Below, one piece after another: positions 7,998-16,939 of a DNA stretch of 64,000 nt. Position 1 is the stretch's first letter; each line of letters starts with the position of its first letter. Position numbers and translations under genes: made by a program. Source of the DNA: Pseudomonas siliginis (GTDB taxonomy: Bacteria; Pseudomonadota; Gammaproteobacteria; Pseudomonadales; Pseudomonadaceae); NCBI RefSeq assembly GCF_019145195.1, contig NZ_JAHSTW010000011.1, forward strand, positions 1 to 64,000, given 5' to 3'. The notes under the pieces are model-generated. The model ran no database searches. It was not told the DNA's origin and was given only the letters and a program-made list of their open reading frames with translations.

Positions 7998-9071
7998 CTA
8001 AAGCAACGGCGCCACCACCGGCTCCTTCCGCGGCCACGCATCGAGCACAGCCTTGAACAGCGTCGCCAGCGGGATCGCAAAGAACACACCCCAGAATCCC
8101 CACAATCCGCCAAACAGCAGCACCGCGCAGATGATTGCGACCGGATGCAGATTCACTGCTTCCGAAAACAGCAATGGCACCAGCACGTTGCCGTCCAGCG
8201 TCTGAATGATTCCGTAGACCGCCATCAGGTAGATGAACTGATCGCTCCAGCCCCACTGGAACAGCGCAATCAGCAGCACCGGCACGGTCACCACTACCGC
8301 ACCGACATACGGCACCACCACCGACAAACCGACGAGCAACGCCAGCAGCGCCGCGTAGTTCAGGCCCAGCGCGATGAAGGCGATGTAGGTCACGCCGCCG
8401 CAGATCACTATCTCGATGCCTTTGCCACGTATGTAATTGGCGATCTGCCGGTTCATTTCCTGGGCGACGCGGGTGATCAGCGCGCGCTCGCGAGGCAGAT
8501 AGCCGCGCACCCACTCGCCGATCATGGCCCGATCCTTGAGGAAGAAAAACACCAGAATCGGCACCAGTACCAGGTAGATCATGATGTTCACCAGCAGCGG
8601 CAAACTCGACAACGAGAAAGTCAGTGCCCACTGACCAAACTTGCCAATCTCGCCCCGCGCCGCTTCGATCGCTTGCAGGACTTGCTCGTCAGACACCAGA
8701 TGCGGATAGCGCTCGGGCAATAGAAGCAGCAGCGATTGCCACTTGGCGAGCATGCCCGGCAACTCGTTGAACAGCGTGATCAACTGATGCCACAGCAATG
8801 GCAGCACCACGACGATAAACAGCATCAGCGCGCCCATGAACAGCGCAAAGACCAGCCCCACCGCCACGCCGCCCGGCACGCGCAGTCGCTCGAGCGTCAC
8901 CACCAGGCCTTGCATCAGATACGCCAGCACCATCCCCGCCAATACCGGCGCAAGCATGCCGCCGAGGGTGAGCACGGCGGTGAAGGCGAGAACCAGCAGC
9001 ACCGCCAGCACCACGGCTTCTTCATCGGAGAAGTAGCGCTGAATCCAGTCGCGTAACACTTTGAACATCAA
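7998..9071 (-). CDS. AI-2E family / PerM-like membrane transporter
   Basis: A 357-residue integral membrane protein of the AI-2E (PerM) family. It shows about eight hydrophobic segments, with clear ones at AVVLAVLLVLAFTAVLTL, GGMLAPVLAGMVLAYLM and LMLFIVVVLPLL, and a cluster in the C-terminal half. The family signature around NRQIANYIRGKGIEI and the conserved loops LSVVVPYVGAVV and IQTLDGNVLVPLLF are present. Members have been linked to autoinducer-2 export or ion antiport, so the substrate cannot be stated. It lies just downstream of the tusA-like gene on the same strand. The start may be the second of two adjacent ATG codons. Confidence 0.85.
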   Translation of the reverse strand: MMFKVLRDWIQRYFSDEEAVVLAVLLVLAFTAVLTLGGMLAPVLAGMVLAYLMQGLVVTLERLRVPGGVAVGLVFALFMGALMLFIVVVLPLLWHQLITLFNELPGMLAKWQSLLLLLPERYPHLVSDEQVLQAIEAARGEIGKFGQWALTFSLSSLPLLVNIMIYLVLVPILVFFFLKDRAMIGEWVRGYLPRERALITRVAQEMNRQIANYIRGKGIEIVICGGVTYIAFIALGLNYAALLALLVGLSVVVPYVGAVVVTVPVLLIALFQWGWSDQFIYLMAVYGIIQTLDGNVLVPLLFSEAVNLHPVAIICAVLLFGGLWGFWGVFFAIPLATLFKAVLDAWPRKEPVVAPLL

Positions 9072-9099
9072 TAATCCCTTCGATTTTAGGCGCGGCGCT

Positions 9100-9339
9100 T
9101 CAGGCTTTTTTCAACCAGTATCGGTAGACGCCAGCCTCGTCTTCTTCGCGCAACAGCGCATGACCGGCGAGTTTGGCAAAGGTACGGAAGTCGCGTTGCG
9201 AGCCGGCATCGGTGGCGATCACCTTGAGCACAGCGCCGCTGTGCAGTTTGTTGAGTTCCATTTTTGCCTTGAGCAACGGCAACGGACAGTTCAGGCCACT
9301 GGCGTCCAGTTCCACGTCATGGGCTACAGCGTCAGTCAT
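9100..9339 (-). CDS. tusA: TusA-family sulfurtransferase
   Basis: A 79-residue SirA/TusA-type protein. The signature ASGLNCPLPLLKAK carries the sulfur-accepting cysteine (residue 18) in the CPxP motif. TusA receives persulfide sulfur from IscS and passes it on, in enteric bacteria toward 2-thiouridine of tRNA, so a sulfur-relay role in the cytoplasm is likely. Paralogs exist in Pseudomonas, so the exact partner is not certain. It is divergent from the BepA-like protease gene and lies 28 bases upstream of the membrane transporter gene. Confidence 0.88.
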   Translation of the reverse strand: MTDAVAHDVELDASGLNCPLPLLKAKMELNKLHSGAVLKVIATDAGSQRDFRTFAKLAGHALLREEDEAGVYRYWLKKA

Positions 9340-9435
9340 TGCGTCACTCCGGTTCGTTGTCGAGCTGCCTAGAATATCTGGTCGCGGCTTCGGTGTCCGG
9401 CTACAGTAAGGTCTTTGTCCTCCAAGGCTTTGTGC

Positions 9436-10869
9436 ATGACTTTTCTGCGCCCTACCCTGCTGACGCTCGCTTGCCTGCTCGCCTCACCAGGCTTTGCCGA
9501 CGATCTGCCGTCACTCGGCGACGCCAGCTCTGCCATTGTCTCGCCGCAACAGGAATACCAGCTCGGCCGCGCCTGGTTGGCCATGCTGCGCAGTCAGGTT
9601 TCCCAGCTCAACGATCCGCAGCTTAAGGATTACGTCGAATCCAGCGTCTACAAGCTGGTCGAGACCAGTCAGGTCTCCGACCGACGCCTGGAATTCATCC
9701 TGATCAACAGCCCACAACTCAACGCCTTTGCAGCGCCGGGCGGCGTGGTCGGGGTCAACGGCGGTCTTTTCCTCAACGCCCAGACCGAGGGTGAGTACGC
9801 CTCGGTGCTCGCTCACGAATTGGCGCACTTGTCGCAACGCCACTTTGCTCGCGGGGTGGAAGCCTCACAAAGAATGCAGGTGCCGATGATGGCCGCGTTG
9901 CTGGCCGGCATTGTCATTGCGGCGGCCGGCGGCGGTGATGCCGGCATCGCCACCATCGCTGGCACCCAGGCTGCGGCGTTGCAGGAACAACGGCGCTTCT
10001 CGCGACAAAACGAACAGGAGGCGGATCGCATCGGCATCCTCAACCTGGAAAAGGCCGGTTACGATCCGCGCTCGATGCCGACCATGTTCGAACGCCTGAT
10101 GCGCCAGTACCGCTTCGACGCCAAGCCGCCGGAATTCCTCCTGACTCACCCGGTTACCGAATCGCGTATCGCCGATACCCGCAACCGCGCCGAGCAGGCG
10201 AAACCGGGCGGCATCGAAGACAGCATGCGCTACCAGTTGATTCGCGCGCGGGTGCAGTTGATCTATGAAGAAACCCCGGGGCTGGGCGCCAAGCGTTTCC
10301 GCGCCCTGCTCGATGAGAACCCGAAAAACGATGTGGCGCGTTACGGCCTCGCCATCGCGCAAATCAAGGGTGGCCAGCTCAACGAAGCCCGCGAAAATCT
10401 CAAGCAATTGTTGGCCAAGTCGCCGAACGAGATCATCTACAACCTCGCTCAGGTCGATCTGGACATCACCAACAATCGCCTGCCCGATGCGCAGTCACGG
10501 GTCGACCGCATGCTCACGCAGTTCCCGGGCAACTATCCGCTGAATCAGGTGCGTGTCGATCTGCTGTTGAAACAGAATCGCGCCGCCGATGCCGAGAAGG
10601 CGCTGGACAGCCTGCTCAAGTCCCGCCCGGATGATCCGGACGTCTGGTATCAGGTTGCTGAAACCCGTGGCTTGTCGGGCAACATCATCGGCCTGCACCA
10701 GGCGCGAGCCGAGTATTTTGCGCTGGTCGGCGATTACCGCCAGGCCATTCAGCAGTTGGACTTCGCCAAGCGCAAGGCTGGCAACAACTTCCCGCTGTCC
10801 TCGCGCATCGATGCCCGCCAGCGTGAGCTGATGGAGCAGGAGCGTATGATCAAGGACATGATGGGCTGA
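9436..10869 (+). CDS. bepA: BepA-like periplasmic M48 metalloprotease
   Basis: A 477-residue exported protease with TPR repeats, matching BepA, which degrades or assists stalled outer-membrane proteins such as LptD. The ATG chosen gives a clean signal peptide (MTFLRPTLLTLACLLASPGFA). The zinc motif HELAH lies near residue 127, the third ligand is probably the glutamate of NEQEADRIG, and the M48 pattern APGGVVGVNGGL precedes it. The C-terminal half (about 270-470) reads as TPR-like helical repeats. It is divergent from tusA and convergent with mucD, with a terminator between. Confidence 0.92.
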   Translation: MTFLRPTLLTLACLLASPGFADDLPSLGDASSAIVSPQQEYQLGRAWLAMLRSQVSQLNDPQLKDYVESSVYKLVETSQVSDRRLEFILINSPQLNAFAAPGGVVGVNGGLFLNAQTEGEYASVLAHELAHLSQRHFARGVEASQRMQVPMMAALLAGIVIAAAGGGDAGIATIAGTQAAALQEQRRFSRQNEQEADRIGILNLEKAGYDPRSMPTMFERLMRQYRFDAKPPEFLLTHPVTESRIADTRNRAEQAKPGGIEDSMRYQLIRARVQLIYEETPGLGAKRFRALLDENPKNDVARYGLAIAQIKGGQLNEARENLKQLLAKSPNEIIYNLAQVDLDITNNRLPDAQSRVDRMLTQFPGNYPLNQVRVDLLLKQNRAADAEKALDSLLKSRPDDPDVWYQVAETRGLSGNIIGLHQARAEYFALVGDYRQAIQQLDFAKRKAGNNFPLSSRIDARQRELMEQERMIKDMMG

Positions 10870-10901
10870 GTCTTTCCCGACAAGACAAAAACTTCAGACA
10901 C

Positions 10902-10937
10902 AAAAAAACCGCCTCTTCCGAGGCGGTTTCTTTTTTA
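10902..10937. terminator. bidirectional terminator between bepA and mucD
   Basis: The sequence AAAAAAACCGCCTC-TTCC-GAGGCGGTTTCTTTTTT is a perfect stem with an A-run on one side and a T-run on the other. It can therefore terminate both the plus-strand bepA transcript and the minus-strand mucD transcript. Confidence 0.92.
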
Positions 10938-10950
10938 CCTTGTTGCTGGC

Positions 10951-12384
10951 TTATTCAGCCAGTTTGAAGGTGATGAAGCTGGCACGGCCCTGACGCAGCA
11001 CGCGCATCGACACCGAACGGTTCTTCGGCAACGCCTTGGCGATGTCGGTGAACTCCTTGGCCGAGCCGATGGCCTGATTGTTCAGGTGGGTGATCACGTC
11101 ACCCGGTTGCAGACCGATCAGGGCCGCAGGACCGTCCTGCACTTCCTTGATCACCACACCACCTTTGAGGTCGTAGGTTTTCTTCTGCTCGGCAGTCAAT
11201 TCACCGACCGCAACACCGAGGCGGTTGCTGCTGCTTTCAGCGCCGGATTTCGGCAGACCTGCCAGCTCCTTGTCCTCGTCCGGGATTGCGCCGACGGTCA
11301 GCTCGACGTTCTTGCGCTTGCCTTCACGAATCACTTCCAGATTGGCTTTGGCGCCAGCCTTCAGCGCGCCGACCAGATGCGGCAGATCGGCAGACATGAC
11401 GATCGGCTGACCGTTCATGCTCAGGATCACGTCGCCAACCTGCAGGCCGCCCTTGGCCGCAGGGCCGTCATCCTGGATCTGTGCAACGAGAGCGCCGGCC
11501 GGCTTGTCCAGACCGAATGACTCGGCGAGGTCCTTGTTCACTTCCTGAATGACCACGCCCAGCCAGCCGCGGCTGACTTTGCCACCGCTCTTGAGCTGGT
11601 TGGAAACATCCATCGCCACGTCGATCGGAATGGCAAACGACACGCCCATGAAACCACCGGAGCGGGTGTAGATCTGCGAGTTGATGCCGACCACTTCACC
11701 GTTCAGGTTGAACAGCGGGCCACCGGAGTTGCCTGGGTTGATCGGCACGTCGGTCTGAATGAACGGCACATAGTTTTCGTTCGGCAGGCTGCGGCCGACG
11801 GCGCTGACGATGCCTTGGGTCACGGTGTGGTCAAAGCCGAATGGCGAACCGATCGCGACGACCCACTGGCCGGCCTTCAGGTCCTGGGATTTGCCGAGCT
11901 TGAGCACCGGCAGATCCTTGCCTTCGATTTTCAGCAACGCCACGTCAGAGCGGGGGTCGGTGCCGACCAGCTTGGCTTTCATCTCACTGCGGTCAGCCAG
12001 ACGGACGAGGATTTCGTCAGCATCGGCGATCACGTGGTTGTTGGTGAGGATGTAACCATCCGGCGAAATGATGAAACCCGAACCCAGCGATTGCGCTTCC
12101 CGCTGGCGTCCATCGCCACGTGGCGAGCGCTGCTGAGGCGGCATGCCGCGCTCGAAGAATTCACGCAGCATCGGTGGCAGGCCTTCCAGATCCGGCATCT
12201 GCTGATTGACCCGACGGTCCGGCAGTTTCTGCGTGGTACTGATGTTCACCACCGCTGGCGACGCTTGTTCGACCAACTGGGTGAAATCAGGCAGATCGGC
12301 CGCTTGCGCAGCAGGGACCGCCTGACCGAGCAACAGCACGGTGGCGAAGATGGAAAGATAAGACTTCAAACTTGGTATCGACAT
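10951..12384 (-). CDS. mucD: periplasmic serine protease MucD (DegP family)
   Basis: MucD is a DegP/HtrA-type periplasmic protease and chaperone that clears misfolded envelope proteins and damps AlgU signalling. The chosen ATG gives 477 residues with signal peptide MSIPSLKSYLSIFATVLLLG...AQA. The catalytic triad is readable: LTNNHV (His), SDVALLKI (Asp) and PGNSGGP (Ser). Two PDZ domains follow (about 280-370 and 385-470), with GWLGVVIQEV at the start of the first. It is the last gene of the algU cluster but is separated from mucB by 208 bases without mucC. Confidence 0.95.
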   Translation of the reverse strand: MSIPSLKSYLSIFATVLLLGQAVPAAQAADLPDFTQLVEQASPAVVNISTTQKLPDRRVNQQMPDLEGLPPMLREFFERGMPPQQRSPRGDGRQREAQSLGSGFIISPDGYILTNNHVIADADEILVRLADRSEMKAKLVGTDPRSDVALLKIEGKDLPVLKLGKSQDLKAGQWVVAIGSPFGFDHTVTQGIVSAVGRSLPNENYVPFIQTDVPINPGNSGGPLFNLNGEVVGINSQIYTRSGGFMGVSFAIPIDVAMDVSNQLKSGGKVSRGWLGVVIQEVNKDLAESFGLDKPAGALVAQIQDDGPAAKGGLQVGDVILSMNGQPIVMSADLPHLVGALKAGAKANLEVIREGKRKNVELTVGAIPDEDKELAGLPKSGAESSSNRLGVAVGELTAEQKKTYDLKGGVVIKEVQDGPAALIGLQPGDVITHLNNQAIGSAKEFTDIAKALPKNRSVSMRVLRQGRASFITFKLAE

Positions 12385-12479
12385 ACAGCTCCCGTTACGA
12401 CGAGCAGGGTTAAGCGATATGGAGCAAAGGAACACCGGAAACCACAGACCGGCATTTTTGTTCCGGGAACAACAAACAA

Positions 12480-12503
12480 GGCCAGAGCCGTGAGGCTCTG
12501 ACC
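12480..12503 (-). terminator. possible terminator or attenuator between mucB and mucD
   Basis: On the minus strand GGTCAGAGCC-TCAC-GGCTCTGGCC forms a ten-pair stem with one G-T type mismatch, followed by TTGTTTGTTGTT, which is only moderately T-rich. If it works, it would partly separate mucD expression from algU-mucA-mucB. This is a structural reading only. Confidence 0.4.
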
Positions 12504-12592
12504 TATAAAAAATTTTCAGGGGTTTTGCAAATGAAAATGCTCAGCAAACATTTCGACGTCTCAACGACGAAGTGGAAATGACTGAAATCAGC

Positions 12593-13558
12593 TCACTGCT
12601 TGCTGGTCGCAGCGCCATCGTTGTTACGCATCGATAGAGCGATTCGTTCGGCGGTGCCAATCGGGATTTCGCCGACCACCGTGACCATCATTTCACCCTG
12701 CGGCGTGGTCAGGCGACGGGATACCGCGACGGTCGGGCCCAACTGAGTGCGGGTGTCGGTGACGGTTGCACCGTTCAACGGCTCAAGGAACACCGAGAAA
12801 CGCGCCAGACCATCGTCATACATCAGGCTGCTGACCTGGGTCTTGGTCTGCGCATCCTTGTGCGAACTGCTGCTGGTCAGCTCAAAGCCTGGCGGGAGCC
12901 AGTCCGAACGCCAGTTTTGCACGGTTTTAGCTGCAGAAGCCTTGTCGCTTGCGATGTTGATCGGCTTGCAATCGGCGTCTGCCAACAAGTCCTTGTCCGA
13001 CGGGATTTCATCCGTGTCGAGGCTGGTGAACTGGAAACGCTCGAGCAACTGCCCCTTGTCGTTCAAAAGCAACGACTTGAGCGGCAGCCCGGTTTTCCTG
13101 TCCAGATGCAACTCGAAACCATAACGGTGCTGATCACGAGGCGTCAGCGACACGATCACTGCATCACGGCCGGCCACGCGCGACTTGCCAATGACGGCAA
13201 GGTCATACCAATTCTTCAGCTTTTTGGGGTCCAGCGCACGGGCGGCAGCGTTGGGTGAATCACCCAATCCCGCAATCAGGGTGCCGCTGACGCATTGAGT
13301 ACGTCCATCAATGCGCACGACTTCCTGAGCCGAACCGTCGAGCTGCAATAACCGCTCGCGGACCTGGCCATTCTGGACGCGATGCCAGATGTTGTGCGTG
13401 GAAAAACTGCCGTTGCGCTCGTAAACGAAAGTACCGTGAAAGCTTTGCTGCTGCTCGGCCTGGCCCAGACGGGTCAACCAGTCCTGGGCCTCGTCAGCGT
13501 GGGCTGGAACGATGAACCAGCCACTGAGCAGAAGCGAAAGTAGAGGGATGGCGCGCAT
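12593..13558 (-). CDS. mucB: periplasmic anti-sigma regulatory protein MucB (RseB)
   Basis: MucB binds the periplasmic part of MucA and shields it from AlgW cleavage, keeping the sigma factor AlgU inactive until envelope stress or lipid signals displace it. The 321-residue protein has a signal peptide (MRAIPLLSLLLSGWFIVPAHA) and the two-domain RseB layout, with the large domain beginning AQDWLTRLGQAEQQQSFHGTFVY and a small C-terminal domain. An AGGAGG site precedes the ATG, eight bases after the mucA stop, so it is translated with mucA. Confidence 0.95.
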   Translation of the reverse strand: MRAIPLLSLLLSGWFIVPAHADEAQDWLTRLGQAEQQQSFHGTFVYERNGSFSTHNIWHRVQNGQVRERLLQLDGSAQEVVRIDGRTQCVSGTLIAGLGDSPNAAARALDPKKLKNWYDLAVIGKSRVAGRDAVIVSLTPRDQHRYGFELHLDRKTGLPLKSLLLNDKGQLLERFQFTSLDTDEIPSDKDLLADADCKPINIASDKASAAKTVQNWRSDWLPPGFELTSSSSHKDAQTKTQVSSLMYDDGLARFSVFLEPLNGATVTDTRTQLGPTVAVSRRLTTPQGEMMVTVVGEIPIGTAERIALSMRNNDGAATSKQ

Positions 13559-13566
13559 GATCCTCC

Positions 13567-14154
13567 TTAACGGTTTTCCAGGCTTGCGGCACGTGCGTAT
13601 GGCAGCGCGCTTTCAGTTCCTTTGAGTGCAGCCTGCTGAGCGTGCTGACGCAGATAGCCTGGCAGACGCTGATCATGCCAGCCTGGCTGGCCTTGCAGAA
13701 CGCCGTTAGCCATAGGACCAGTCGCTTCCGAGCTTTCGCTGTAACCAGCCAGAACTGCCGGACCTTTGACCTGTGGAGTGGCCAGAGTAGGCTGGTTCGA
13801 CTGCTGGGCCAGTTCAACACCGGCGATTTCGTCCTGGTTGTACAGGCGAACACCGGCCAGAACGGCCACGGTCACCGAAGCGGCAACAGCGAGGCGACCC
13901 AAGTTGCGCCATGGGCTGCGGGATACTTTGGCCGGAGCCGTTTCGTCTTCCAGCGCAGCGGACACTGCCGCAGCGATATCCAGACGCGGAAGCAGCAGAT
14001 CCTTGTGCATGGCTGCCCGAGCGATCTGGTAACGAGCCCAGGTCTCACGGGTATCAACATCATCCAGTGCGCTAAGCACTCGACGCAATTCCAGTTCGTC
14101 CGCTTCGTTATCCATCACTGCGGACAGCGATTCCTGCAGGGCTTCACGACTCAT
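13567..14154 (-). CDS. mucA: anti-sigma factor MucA
   Basis: MucA is the single-pass inner-membrane anti-sigma factor that holds AlgU. The 195-residue protein has the N-terminal AlgU-binding domain (SREALQESLSAVMDNEADELELRRVL), one membrane segment around residues 86-105 (LGRLAVAASVTVAVLAGVRL) and a periplasmic tail of about 90 residues. Its length matches the functional protein, and no frameshift of the kind that causes constitutive mucoidy is visible. It lies between algU and mucB in the conserved operon. Confidence 0.96.
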   Translation of the reverse strand: MSREALQESLSAVMDNEADELELRRVLSALDDVDTRETWARYQIARAAMHKDLLLPRLDIAAAVSAALEDETAPAKVSRSPWRNLGRLAVAASVTVAVLAGVRLYNQDEIAGVELAQQSNQPTLATPQVKGPAVLAGYSESSEATGPMANGVLQGQPGWHDQRLPGYLRQHAQQAALKGTESALPYARAASLENR

Positions 14155-14184
14155 GGCGTTCCTCTCTTGGCTGTCGCCGCTGTC

Positions 14185-14766
14185 TCAGTTTTCCTGCAAC
14201 AACGGTTGCAGGGCTTTGTCGATGGCCTCCCGAGCGCGGAAAATCCGGGAGCGCACGGTACCCACCGGACACTGCATGACGCTCGCAATGTCCTCGTAAC
14301 TCAGACCATCGAATTCACGTAAAGTTAAAGCCGTACGCAAATCCTCTGGCAGTTGCTGGATGGTCCGATGGACGGTGCCTTCGATCTCATCCCGCAGCAA
14401 TGCACGTTCTGGTGACTCGAGATCCTTGAGGCCGTGATCGCCATCGTAGAACTCTGCATCCTCTGAACTTACATCGCTATCCGGCGGCCGACGGCCGCGG
14501 GAAACCAGGTAGTTCTTTGCCGTGTTAATGGCAATACGGTACAGCCACGTATAAAACGCACTGTCACCGCGGAAATTTCCAAGTGCCCGATACGCCTTGA
14601 TAAAGGCTTCCTGAGCAACGTCTTGGGCTTCATGGGTGTCGTGCACAAAACGCACGATCAACCCGAGAATTTTGTGCTGATATTTCAGCACCAGCAGATC
14701 GAAAGCTCGCTTGTCGCCACGCTGTACGCGTTCGACCAGCTGCTGATCCTCTTCCTGGGTTAGCAT
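14185..14766 (-). CDS. algU: ECF sigma factor AlgU (RpoE/sigma-22)
   Basis: AlgU directs RNA polymerase to envelope-stress and alginate promoters. With the ATG at MLTQEEDQQL the protein is 193 residues, the family's usual length. Region 2 (KRAFDLLVLKYQHKI through FIKAYRALGNFRGDSAFYTWLYRIA) and region 4 (LPEDLRTALTLREFDGLSYEDIA...GTVRSRIFRARE) are intact. It heads algU-mucA-mucB-mucD. A promoter matching the sigma-22 consensus lies about 60 bases upstream, so autoregulation is likely. Confidence 0.98.
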   Translation of the reverse strand: MLTQEEDQQLVERVQRGDKRAFDLLVLKYQHKILGLIVRFVHDTHEAQDVAQEAFIKAYRALGNFRGDSAFYTWLYRIAINTAKNYLVSRGRRPPDSDVSSEDAEFYDGDHGLKDLESPERALLRDEIEGTVHRTIQQLPEDLRTALTLREFDGLSYEDIASVMQCPVGTVRSRIFRAREAIDKALQPLLQEN

Positions 14767-14825
14767 GAACACTCCTCGATAAGCCCGGAGGAGACTTGCA
14801 TTACTAAACGACCAGACTTGCAAAC

Positions 14826-14852
14826 ATAGACTCGGGCTTTTCGCAAAAGTTC
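14826..14852 (-). promoter_or_regulatory. AlgU-type (sigma-22) promoter of algU
   Basis: On the minus strand GAACTT is followed, after exactly 16 bases, by TCTAT. This fits the GAACTT-N16/17-TCtgA consensus of AlgU-dependent promoters. The block also closely resembles what I remember of the autoregulated P1 promoter of P. aeruginosa algU. It lies about 60 bases before the algU start codon and supports a self-activating loop. Confidence 0.8.
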
Positions 14853-15322
14853 TCCCCCTCCAAGCAAGTTTCCTGCGAGCTCTGATTTGGCACGCACGAA
14901 AAACGCAGCGCGGGATAAACCGGCTGCGCGAATAATCTTGTTATCGGTTTCGCCGGCAGGAATCCAAACGCAGATTCCGCACTGAAGCCGACACTGTCCC
15001 TGGTTTCTGGCACCGTCTATTGATCTTGGGCCTTTGGCAAAAGTTCCAATTATTTATAGCCGTACCCACCTGACATTGCGCAACCCTGCTCGGAAAAGAC
15101 TGTTTCAGCGCCGATACAGGTGTCTTTTTCCCAAACCGGCAAAAAAACTTCCGACGAAGCACAGCGCTTTTTACCGCGCAGTAGTCTCACAATGCCATCT
15201 GGGCCCGGCTATTGTGCCGCCCAACCCCTCTATATACTAGTGGGCTGTGTGGCTGTCTTGACTCGCCGATCCAGCTGTCTTGCGCCAACCCCGACCCGGG
15301 TCGCTTTGAGCGGAATCCTGAA
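14853..15322. other. divergent intergenic region, algU / nadB
   Basis: Beyond the AlgU promoter this 470-base stretch holds no gene I can support. It must contain further algU promoters and the nadB promoter on the plus strand. Short frames in it lack ribosome sites and recognisable content, and no RNA gene is evident. Confidence 0.5.
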
Positions 15323-16939
15323 ATGAGCCAACAGTTCCAACACGATGTTCTGGTGATTGGCAGCGGTGCTGCCGGTTTGACTCTCGCTTTGACCTTGCCC
15401 GGTCATCTGCGCATTGCCGTATTGAGCAAGGGCGACCTCGCCAACGGTTCGACATTCTGGGCCCAGGGCGGCGTTGCCGCCGTGCTCGACGATACCGACA
15501 CTGTCGAATCCCACGTCGACGACACCCTCAATGCGGGCGGCGGCTTGTGCCATGAAGACGCCGTACGCTTTACCGTTGAGCACAGCCGCGAAGCCATCCA
15601 ATGGCTGATTGACCAGGGCGTGCCGTTCACCCGCGACGAACAGTCCGGCACTGAAGACGGTGGTTTCGAATTTCACCTGACCCGCGAAGGCGGCCACAGT
15701 CATCGGCGCATCATCCATGCTGCCGACGCCACCGGCGCTGCGATCTTCAAGACCTTGCTGGCCCAGGCCAAAGAGCGCGAGAACATCGAACTGCTGGAAC
15801 AGCGGGTGGCCGTTGATCTGATCACCGAGCGCCGCTTGGGCATGGAAGGCGATCGTTGCCTGGGCGCTTACGTGCTGAACCGCGCCACGGGCGAAGTCGA
15901 CACCTACGGCGCACGTTTCGTGATTCTGGCCTCGGGCGGCGCAGCCAAGGTCTACCTTTATACCAGCAACCCCGACGGCGCTTGCGGTGACGGCATCGCC
16001 ATGGCCTGGCGTTCCGGTTGCCGGGTGGCGAACCTGGAATTCAACCAGTTCCATCCGACCTGTCTGTATCACCCGCAAGCCAAGAGTTTCCTGATCACCG
16101 AAGCCCTGCGTGGCGAAGGCGCGCATTTGAAGCTGCCCAACGGCGAGCGCTTCATGTACCGCTTCGACAAACGCGCCGAGCTGGCGCCTCGTGACATCGT
16201 CGCGCGGGCCATCGACCATGAGATGAAGCGCCTGGGTGTCGACTGCGTATATCTCGACATCAGCCACAAGCCTGAATCGTTCGTCAAAAGCCACTTCCCG
16301 ACTGTTTATGAACGCTGTCTGGGCTTCGGCATCGACATCACCAAACAACCGATCCCGGTGGTCCCGGCTGCGCACTACACCTGTGGCGGGGTGATGGTCG
16401 ATCAGCACGGTCGCACCGACGTGCCTGGCCTCTACGCCATCGGCGAAACCAGCTTCACCGGTCTGCACGGCGCCAACCGCATGGCCAGCAACTCGCTGTT
16501 GGAATGCTTCGTTTATGCCCGTTCGGCAGCAGCGGATATTCTTGCGCAACTCGATGACGTCGCGGCGCCAACCGCCCTGCCCGTCTGGGATGCCAGTCAG
16601 GTGACCGACTCGGATGAAGACGTGATCATCGCGCACAACTGGGACGAATTGCGCCGATTCATGTGGGACTACGTCGGCATCGTGCGCACCAACAAGCGTC
16701 TGCAACGGGCGCAGCACCGGGTGCGTCTGCTGCTGGATGAGATCGATGAGTTTTACAGCAACTATAAAGTCAGCCGCGACCTGATCGAGCTGCGCAACCT
16801 GGCACAAGTCGCCGAGTTGATGATCAGCTCAGCCATGGAACGCAAGGAAAGTCGTGGCCTGCATTACACCCTCGACTACCCGGACCTGCTGCCCGAAGCG
16901 CTCGACACTATTCTGGTGCCGCCCACCTACGCCGGCTGA
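15323..16939 (+). CDS. nadB: L-aspartate oxidase
   Basis: NadB is the FAD enzyme that oxidises L-aspartate to iminoaspartate, the first step of de novo NAD synthesis. Starting at MSQQFQHDVLVIGSGAAG it is 538 residues, the length expected in Pseudomonas. The N-terminal dinucleotide motif GSGAAGL, the FAD-family ATGG-like block FVILASGGAAKVY, the succinate-dehydrogenase-type active-site block PAAHYTCGGVMVD and the GLHGANRMASNSL motif are present. An extended reading frame upstream of this ATG lacks family sequence. The 3' end overlaps ygfX on the opposite strand by 32 bases. Confidence 0.98.
   Translation: MSQQFQHDVLVIGSGAAGLTLALTLPGHLRIAVLSKGDLANGSTFWAQGGVAAVLDDTDTVESHVDDTLNAGGGLCHEDAVRFTVEHSREAIQWLIDQGVPFTRDEQSGTEDGGFEFHLTREGGHSHRRIIHAADATGAAIFKTLLAQAKERENIELLEQRVAVDLITERRLGMEGDRCLGAYVLNRATGEVDTYGARFVILASGGAAKVYLYTSNPDGACGDGIAMAWRSGCRVANLEFNQFHPTCLYHPQAKSFLITEALRGEGAHLKLPNGERFMYRFDKRAELAPRDIVARAIDHEMKRLGVDCVYLDISHKPESFVKSHFPTVYERCLGFGIDITKQPIPVVPAAHYTCGGVMVDQHGRTDVPGLYAIGETSFTGLHGANRMASNSLLECFVYARSAAADILAQLDDVAAPTALPVWDASQVTDSDEDVIIAHNWDELRRFMWDYVGIVRTNKRLQRAQHRVRLLLDEIDEFYSNYKVSRDLIELRNLAQVAELMISSAMERKESRGLHYTLDYPDLLPEALDTILVPPTYAG

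Noticed and set aside
13567..14154. Possible mucA frameshift causing mucoidy
   Set aside because: MucA is full length, with its AlgU-binding, membrane and periplasmic parts all intact.
15230..16807. Long minus-strand frame opposite nadB
   Set aside because: Shadow of nadB with no recognisable domain or start signal.
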